From assembly GCA_004794785.1 (NCBI GenBank), contig SJOL01007286.1, positions 493,807-557,806 of the forward strand: a stretch of DNA of 64,000 nt. Reading direction: 5' to 3'. Position numbers and translations under genes: made by a program. Each line of letters begins with the position of its first letter. The first letter of the stretch is position 1. The DNA is from Opisthorchis felineus. Lineage: Eukaryota > Platyhelminthes > Trematoda > Opisthorchiida > Opisthorchiidae. The notes beneath the pieces are model-generated. The model was not told where the DNA came from. It did not search any database and was given only the letters and a program-made list of their open reading frames with translations. This document shows, piece by piece, positions 60,841-64,000 of this stretch.

Positions 60841-61010
60841 AGAATACTTGACATAGGCCAGCCCTAGGTCCCCTCTCTCACCCACTCTTTTTCTCTTCTT
60901 TTCACCCTAGGGCCTTAAATATAATTAGACGAACCTTATGGCTGTACGACAGTAAAGCTCCAGTGTCAACACTGATGTTGCTGTTTAGGAGATAATGATG
61001 ATGATGATGA
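60841..61010 (+). repeat. LINE 3' region and GATGAT tail
   Basis: GGGCCTTAAATATAATTAG and GTCAACACTGATG blocks match 53115-53185. The tail ATGATGATGATGATGA (60991-61010) is a short trinucleotide repeat, typical of RTE-like elements rather than a poly(A) tail. Confidence 0.75.
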
Positions 61011-61570
61011 AGCACAGTTAGCTTCACAATCCAAGGTCAGCTATTGACATGTGAACAAGTTTTATCTAGCAAAGTCTCATGTAAGTCCATCTGTTTCTCG
61101 CATCGACGTTCATCCCACCGTTCGTATTGCATTCACGCTCACCTGCAGTGTCCAACCAGTGGCACGGTAGCACCCGGCGGACAGACTGCGCACCTGAGCC
61201 AACTTAAAGGGAGAGTGGTGTGGGTACTTACGACCACAGCTACGCAGGCACGGAATGTGCACATGTGTTGACCACCGAATGGCAGATACTCGGTCACCCA
61301 ACAGCCCGAGTCGAGTTGGCGGAGAATTCACCTGGGGGATGTATACGGTAGACATCTTCCTCAAATGACTGCATAGAATCGGTCTGCCTCAAGTGGACCT
61401 GGGGCCGGATTTGGGTCATACATATTCAAAAGAGTATCCTACTTTACTGAAAAAATGACTTTTGTGCTCGCAATATGGTGGGAAAGACAGTCTCATTTGT
61501 AGCGACTCAACGACTAGAAAAAGAGTGAAAAGGGCGACAGAATGCAGCAGACATCTTCAAACCGTTCAGT
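61011..61570. other. Anonymous sequence
   Basis: Nothing recognised. Confidence 0.4.
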
Positions 61571-61574
61571 TGTA

Positions 61575-61693
61575 GTACCCTTTCGGTGCGTAACTTCCAT
61601 GTCACCATAAAGAAGCACGAGGGCTTGGATACTGCCAGGCTGCCCAAGCAAATTCGCGCTCTAACCACTGAGCTATCCCGCTCCCAGACATCG
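61575..61693 (-). repeat. tRNA-derived SINE-like unit
   Basis: The minus strand begins GGGAGCGGGATAGCTCAGTG then GTTAGAGCGCG, a clear tRNA-type A box, then TTGCTTGGGCAGCC. A B box is not clear (GGCAGTATCCAAGCCC at the expected place). The body CTTTATGGTGACATGGAAG, CGCACCGAAAGGGTACTACA and ACTGAACGG follows. It is most likely a SINE with a decayed B box. Confidence 0.5.
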
Positions 61694-62640
61694 TAAGCAC
61701 TGTGATCAAGGTGAGATGCGTCCAAACAAATTAATCTATGAAACTTCACTTCTCGTAGACCTAATTAGAAGAAGCCTACAGAATAAGTAGCGTTCTCAAG
61801 GCATTACTCTGACTCTGACAATTCAAAGGAAAATCCATGTAGTTGATAGACCATCCGTCTAGCCCTTACAGTGATCACTTTTCACAGCTTTTGAACGTGA
61901 TTCCACTAAACATGCACAATCGTTACTGCATGATACGATAAATATAGTGGTTTGTTTACCATGCGTTGCGTCTCGTACCAAAAACAAGGTGACAAAACCA
62001 TTGCAACATTATCAGTCTTTAACTTGCATCTTCCAGTTATTCCGGACCAGCGCTACGTCCATATGTACTTGGCCAATTTTAGGCCGGAACATTGGTGAAA
62101 GTGGTTAAGCTGGTATCTGCTTGCAAGAATTCGATATCACGGTTGCAGTCCGAACTCAACCAAACTCCTGGCTTGTCTGAAGGGCGGCGTTGTACTGTTT
62201 GCAGCCATTTTTATGGAAAAATGAGATATGTTTGTGTTTCTTGTTGTCTGAATTCCAGTCCTTACTTCAAAATATAATGATCTTCCTGAACTTCTGGAAA
62301 TTTGAAACAGTGTAATGTGTAGCTACCGCTACTGTGACCAACGTCCACACAGCGGCCATCATCATTCGCTCTCTCGATTACTGTCTTTTGTTTACTGCGT
62401 TCCATCTACCAAATTATCTAATGGCACTTTTGTGCATGATGAGACAACCCAGCTAGTCCCGAAGATAGATAGGAGTGACAGGGTTTGGGTAAGTTAATCC
62501 AAAGGATAACAAAGCAGCTGTGTGGACCAGAGTTCGACTATGTCCCCATTGCTACACCATCATCCACTTCGAGAGATAAACTCAGCGTCACTTGTAAAGC
62601 AGTGATGACAGCTGCAATTTGTAATCATCATCTGCTGTCA
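61694..62640. other. Anonymous sequence
   Basis: No gene recognised. The frame 62315-62497 ends at a good donor (TTTGG then GTAAGT at 62488) but lacks a clear acceptor. Confidence 0.35.
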
Positions 62641-62644
62641 GTTT

Positions 62645-62760
62645 GAGCCAGCATAGCAGCAAACTGAAGCTCTGCCGAGCTCGGCGAACAGATCAACAGC
62701 CACCTGATCAACAACCAATAAACTCACCCGAGCTACCAATATTTCAACACATTACCAAGA
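62645..62760 (+). repeat. R2 repeat fragment
   Basis: GAGCTCGGCGAACAGATCAA then CAGCCACCTGATCAACAACC matches the R2 3' block (GGCGAACAGACCGACAACC at 24.3 kb). The CGAAAC core is not present here. Confidence 0.45.
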
Positions 62761-63949
62761 AAAAGGAAAAAAGTTAGCAAAGTGAACCACCGTTTGTCTC
62801 TATCCCAATACAAATGTGCAAACGGTTGTAAAGTGGAACTAGAAAATTCGCACTGCCGAAACAAAGTATTCTGTTGTCTCACTTCCGTAGCAACGAATAT
62901 ACTTGGCACAGCGAATAGTTAAACCATCTGGTCACCATGGGTCAGTCAAAAATGGCGAAAATTCATATTGACATACCAGTGATATTTGGATAGAAGTTTT
63001 CCAAAGGCTGGCTTATTAAAACCAATCTTGAATAACATAGGTTATAATAACACAGATGGTCTCTGAGCTAAAAGGACCAGTGATTATTATAAATGATTGT
63101 AATAGCACAGTATTTAGTCCCCTTCATAGGGACCATTCTCCCATTAGCTACCGACTTCACTGATTGCTGGGAGGTCATCGCTCTAGAGGAGGGACACTGC
63201 ACGCCCTTACTGCACTAGTTGCTACAATTAAACACATTTCAGAAGCCATTAGCTCTGAATTATCTCTACATTCCAAGACAAATGAATGCAGGTATGTTCC
63301 CACCAATGGCTTTCTGGTAAAGTACGTTTCGGTTAAACTATCTAATCACTGTTCATCTAGTTCCACTAAGGTTAATGTCTGAACAGACACGCTTGTATGG
63401 AGTTGCTACTCATGACCTCCATCGTCATTGTGGAATTTCACACGACAATGCACCGGCAGTACTGCAAAACAACCAGCCTGTACACGTGCATTCCGCGGTC
63501 TCTTTTGGCCGTGACAAGTCGGATTTGTTCAATAGGCATTTCTAAACTTTCATCACGAATCTATAGCAGAACAGAGAACGTACCGACGATACCTTCACTG
63601 TTGAGTCATCTGGAGGATGCTCTCTTCAGCAGGTTTCGTATAGAGTACTTTTGTCCAAAACGTGCCCCTTCAGCTGGTCCTATTTAACGGTGAAACTTTA
63701 TCCACAGGATTATGCGTTGAACACCCGCATTCGAGAGCACAAAACATTCCCCGACTTGTTTTCGCATAGGGCATGACACATTGGTGTCATTTTCATCATC
63801 TGAAGCCATTTGTTGTGATCAAAGCACGTGCATTAAAAGGCACGAAACAGACAGGAAAAACAGAAAAGGTGGCGAATAAAATGACAGATTAACGCTGCCT
63901 AGACTGGAGTGTTAGTGTATGTCGAGTTATCCAATTTCGCATACTTGAG
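62761..63949. other. Anonymous sequence
   Basis: Nothing recognised. Confidence 0.4.
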
Positions 63950-64000
63950 GATTTACATTCTATTGAAGAACACCATAAACGAGAGATTCAGCTGGAATTC
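63950..64000 (+). repeat. R1 repeat, cut by the window edge
   Basis: ACCATAAACGAGAGATTCAG then CTGGAATTC is the start of the R1 right palindromic arm. The rest lies beyond the window. Confidence 0.6.

Larger units (their letters stand above)
57272..61010 (+). mobile_element. Near full-length APE-type non-LTR retrotransposon, inactive
   Basis: A 5' region of about 580 bases (also present at 1272-1662, inverted) is followed by an apurinic-type endonuclease (57852-58740), a linker, reverse transcriptase with a YADD box (60047-60058), a C-terminal domain, a roughly 180-base 3' region and a GATGAT microsatellite tail (60991-61010). There is no LTR. The style matches the RTE- or CR1-like elements abundant in flatworms. 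At least five frame breaks plus an in-frame TGA at 58563 make it dead. A 3' truncated relative lies at 52540-53218. The clade is inferred; a phylogeny was not possible. Confidence 0.9.

Noticed and set aside
1..64000. CRISPR arrays, operons, bacterial promoters or terminators
   Set aside because: No regularly spaced direct repeats, no packed same-strand genes, and the retroelements and tRNA-type SINE heads indicate a eukaryote.

Overview
This window looks like non-coding, repeat-rich eukaryotic DNA from an invertebrate, most likely a parasitic flatworm (tapeworm or fluke). Three things support this: no long host reading frame or operon-like packing, several decayed non-LTR retrotransposons with tRNA-derived repeats, and a high-copy repeat carrying a hammerhead-ribozyme-like core of the kind known from schistosome repeats and Penelope-like elements. 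The flatworm assignment is inference from element style, with no species-level marker. There is one assembly gap (24452-24562, 111 N) flanked by G-runs.

Layout. 0-9.9 kb: mostly anonymous sequence, with an antisense copy of a LINE 5' region (1.27-1.66 kb), a cluster of hairpins (2.2-2.4 kb), a perfect 23-bp fold-back (3.7 kb) and an AT microsatellite (5.3 kb). 9.95-10.55 kb and 17.88-19.35 kb (minus): two frameshifted remnants of one reverse-transcriptase LINE family, visible only when frames are stitched by eye. 11.6, 19.5-19.9, 23.9-24.3, 43.8 and 62.7 kb: copies of a second dispersed repeat (here 'R2') with a shared CGAAAC-type core. 14.6-64 kb: a dozen or more copies of a palindromic repeat (here 'R1') with the hammerhead-like core. 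36.4-36.7 kb: the C-terminal tail of a probable Penelope-like element next to a second hammerhead-like core. 52.5-53.2 kb: 3' end of an APE-type LINE. 57.3-61.0 kb: a nearly full-length but broken copy of the same LINE with endonuclease, reverse transcriptase (YADD box) and a GATGAT tail. tRNA-derived SINE-like units lie at 30.5, 50.8 and 61.6 kb.

Host genes. I recognise no host protein. A few short open segments bounded by good splice-site matches (27.1, 31.1, 32.6, 34.5 and 48.0 kb) are listed as weak exon candidates. Two of them (31.1 and 32.6 kb) are phase-compatible. Segments this short occur often by chance.

How it fits together. The window is best read as intergenic or intronic DNA built by retroelement insertion and decay. 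The LINEs could have supplied reverse transcriptase for the short non-autonomous repeats. The most interesting signal is the repeated CTGATGA-stem-GAAA-loop-GTC arrangement in R1, which matches the hammerhead catalytic core and in some copies keeps most or all of the invariant bases.
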